64,000 bases of DNA from CAVOJY01 sp963696405 (GTDB taxonomy: Bacteria > Chloroflexota > Limnocylindria > Limnocylindrales > CSP1-4), in assembly GCA_963696405.1 (NCBI GenBank), contig CAVOJY010000005.1, forward strand, positions 496,001 through 560,000. Direction: 5' to 3'. Below, one piece after another: positions 63,102 through 64,000 of the stretch. The position numbers and the translations under genes were made by a program. The notes under the pieces are model-generated. The model searched no databases. It had not been told where the DNA came from and saw only the letters and a list, made by a program, of their open reading frames with translations. Position 1 is the stretch's first letter. The number at the start of each line of letters is the position of its first letter.

Positions 63102-63941
63102 TTAGGCAGACGCCTGGCCCCCCGACTCGCTCGCCTGCACCTCGACGAGAAAGGCGAGGACCTCCCGCCGGAATCGGTGACCGGATGCCGGATGGCCCAT
63201 TCCTTCGAACAGGACGAGCCGGGCGTCAGGGATACCCTCGGCGGTCTCGCGGAATAGCTCCGGCGTGTAGAACGGATCGGTGGCGCCGGCGATGACGAGC
63301 GTCGGGGCGGTGATCTCGCCCAGCCGATCCCGGAACGCATGCTTGTCCTCCGCCTCGACCGTGATGACGAGGTCGGAGGGATCCTTGGGCGCGCCCAGGG
63401 ACATGAGCAGCGCACTCGGACGGACGAGAGCGCGGCCGAGCGGGTTCCTGGGCACCATGACGCTGAGCAGGCGGGCCCAGGCACCCCGCCAATTGCCCTG
63501 CCCGGCCAGCCGCGCCACGTCCATCTGCAGGGCTTTGGCGGGGTCGCTGAGCGTGTGGGCGCTGGAGTGAATGACCAGGCGGTGGACGATGTCGGGATGG
63601 TCGGCGGCGAGGTGCATCGCGATCGAGCCGCCGGTCGAGATGCCGATCACATCGACGGGTCCGCCGAACTCCTGGCGGATCATCGTCGCGTAGTCGTCGG
63701 CCATGTCGCGCATGGAGCAGCCTGGCTGCAGTCCCCGCCTGCGCGTCACGGCGTAGCCGGTGTACGCGTCCCCCAGGAACCGGTAGGTGCCCACCATGAA
63801 GTGCGCAGTGAGCCCACCCATCGGTTTGTTCTCGAAGAGCAGGCCCTGGAGAACCACCAAGGGGCGGGGGCCGTGGCCGAACCGGTTGTACGGCAATCCG
63901 CTCCGGAAGCAGCCCGATGCCGGCCGCGCCTGCTGCGTCAC
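63102..63941 (-). CDS. Alpha/beta-fold hydrolase
   Basis: A 279-residue cytosolic hydrolase. Oxyanion-type segment near LVVLQGLLFENKP, nucleophile elbow GISTGGSIAMHL, acidic residue in VIAGATDPFYTPELF and His in FEGMGHPASGHR make a full catalytic triad. GTG start at 63941, whose first bases lie next to the stop of the upstream gene (TAG at 63942). Could be an esterase, lipase or haloperoxidase-like enzyme; substrate not decidable. Confidence 0.88.
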   Translation of the reverse strand: MTQQARPASGCFRSGLPYNRFGHGPRPLVVLQGLLFENKPMGGLTAHFMVGTYRFLGDAYTGYAVTRRRGLQPGCSMRDMADDYATMIRQEFGGPVDVIGISTGGSIAMHLAADHPDIVHRLVIHSSAHTLSDPAKALQMDVARLAGQGNWRGAWARLLSVMVPRNPLGRALVRPSALLMSLGAPKDPSDLVITVEAEDKHAFRDRLGEITAPTLVIAGATDPFYTPELFRETAEGIPDARLVLFEGMGHPASGHRFRREVLAFLVEVQASESGGQASA

Positions 63942-64000
63942 CTACCACACCCCCGGGATCATCCGCCACCGAACGTGCCGCGCGTACTCGGGGTACGCGG
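63942..64000 (-). CDS. C-terminal end of an isoprenylcysteine-methyltransferase-family membrane protein
   Basis: Only the last 18 codons are in the window (AYPEYARHVRWRMIPGVW, then TAG). This tail matches the ICMT/phospholipid-methyltransferase family, in which a Y-x-x-Y-x-x-x-V-R-x-R-x-x-P-G-x-W end is common. The rest lies beyond the window edge. Call is on the tail motif only. Confidence 0.55.
   Translation of the reverse strand, partial: AYPEYARHVRWRMIPGVW

Noticed and set aside
1..64000. CRISPR arrays, tRNA or rRNA genes
   Set aside because: No regularly spaced repeats with unique spacers, no tRNA T-loop/anticodon pattern that folds, and no rRNA-like stretch were seen; the tandem repeats present have no spacers.

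Overview
The window is a GC-rich bacterial chromosome segment (roughly 70% G+C by eye) with dense genes on both strands and no rRNA, tRNA, CRISPR array or prophage that I can see. Gene content points to a soil or groundwater member of the Chloroflexota, possibly Limnocylindria-like. That placement is an inference from the mix of ferredoxin-linked oxidoreductases, tungstate transport, LiaF-like and NHL-repeat proteins; it is not proved by any marker here.

Layout. 0-3 kb: 3' end of fabF and a CapA-like lipoprotein. 3.3-7.7 kb: a sulfur amino-acid operon (metY-metX-cysE-cysK) behind a leader with a terminator-like hairpin. 7.8-9.7 kb: two toxin-antitoxin-like pairs, wHTH-nucleotidyltransferase plus a helical partner, and hicB-hicA. 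9.7-14.2 kb: a copper P-type ATPase with a cupredoxin-like tail, a CsoR-type operator, a Kef-type antiporter and ogt. 14.2-19.5 kb: an M24 peptidase and a four-part 2-oxoacid:ferredoxin oxidoreductase. 19.9-32 kb: a catabolic island with an EamA exporter, an amino-acid/polyamine permease, a saccharopine-dehydrogenase-like protein, putrescine and GABA-type transaminases, two tandem tungsten aldehyde:ferredoxin oxidoreductases (AOR), a MoaD-like carrier and proline dehydrogenase. 32-38.6 kb: small membrane and thioredoxin-like proteins, a LiaF-like protein, an S9 peptidase, proC and fdxA. 38.7-42.1 kb: tungstate ABC transporter tupCBA. 42.2-47.5 kb: an aldo/keto reductase, a Rieske protein, sufD, and sufB interrupted by an intein. 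48-64 kb: two secreted NHL beta-propeller proteins, a Ca-type P-ATPase, a truncated solute symporter beside nhaP, hydrolases, a class IV aminotransferase-like fusion, an FtsX-type permease, a glycosyltransferase and a transposase scrap.

How the genes may work together. The most coherent theme is tungsten/ferredoxin catabolism. PatA and GabT would turn putrescine and GABA into aldehydes. The two AORs could oxidise these with ferredoxin instead of NAD. KorABCD would oxidise 2-oxoacids with the same carrier, FdxA or the KorD ferredoxin would carry electrons, TupABC would import tungstate, and the MoaD-like protein would serve pterin-cofactor synthesis. Putrescine and GABA as substrates are inferred from the transaminase families.

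Quality note. At least a dozen otherwise intact genes carry single-base frameshifts, almost all leaving one extra base and none with in-frame stops. This looks more like systematic sequence error than gene decay, and I annotate those genes over their full span.
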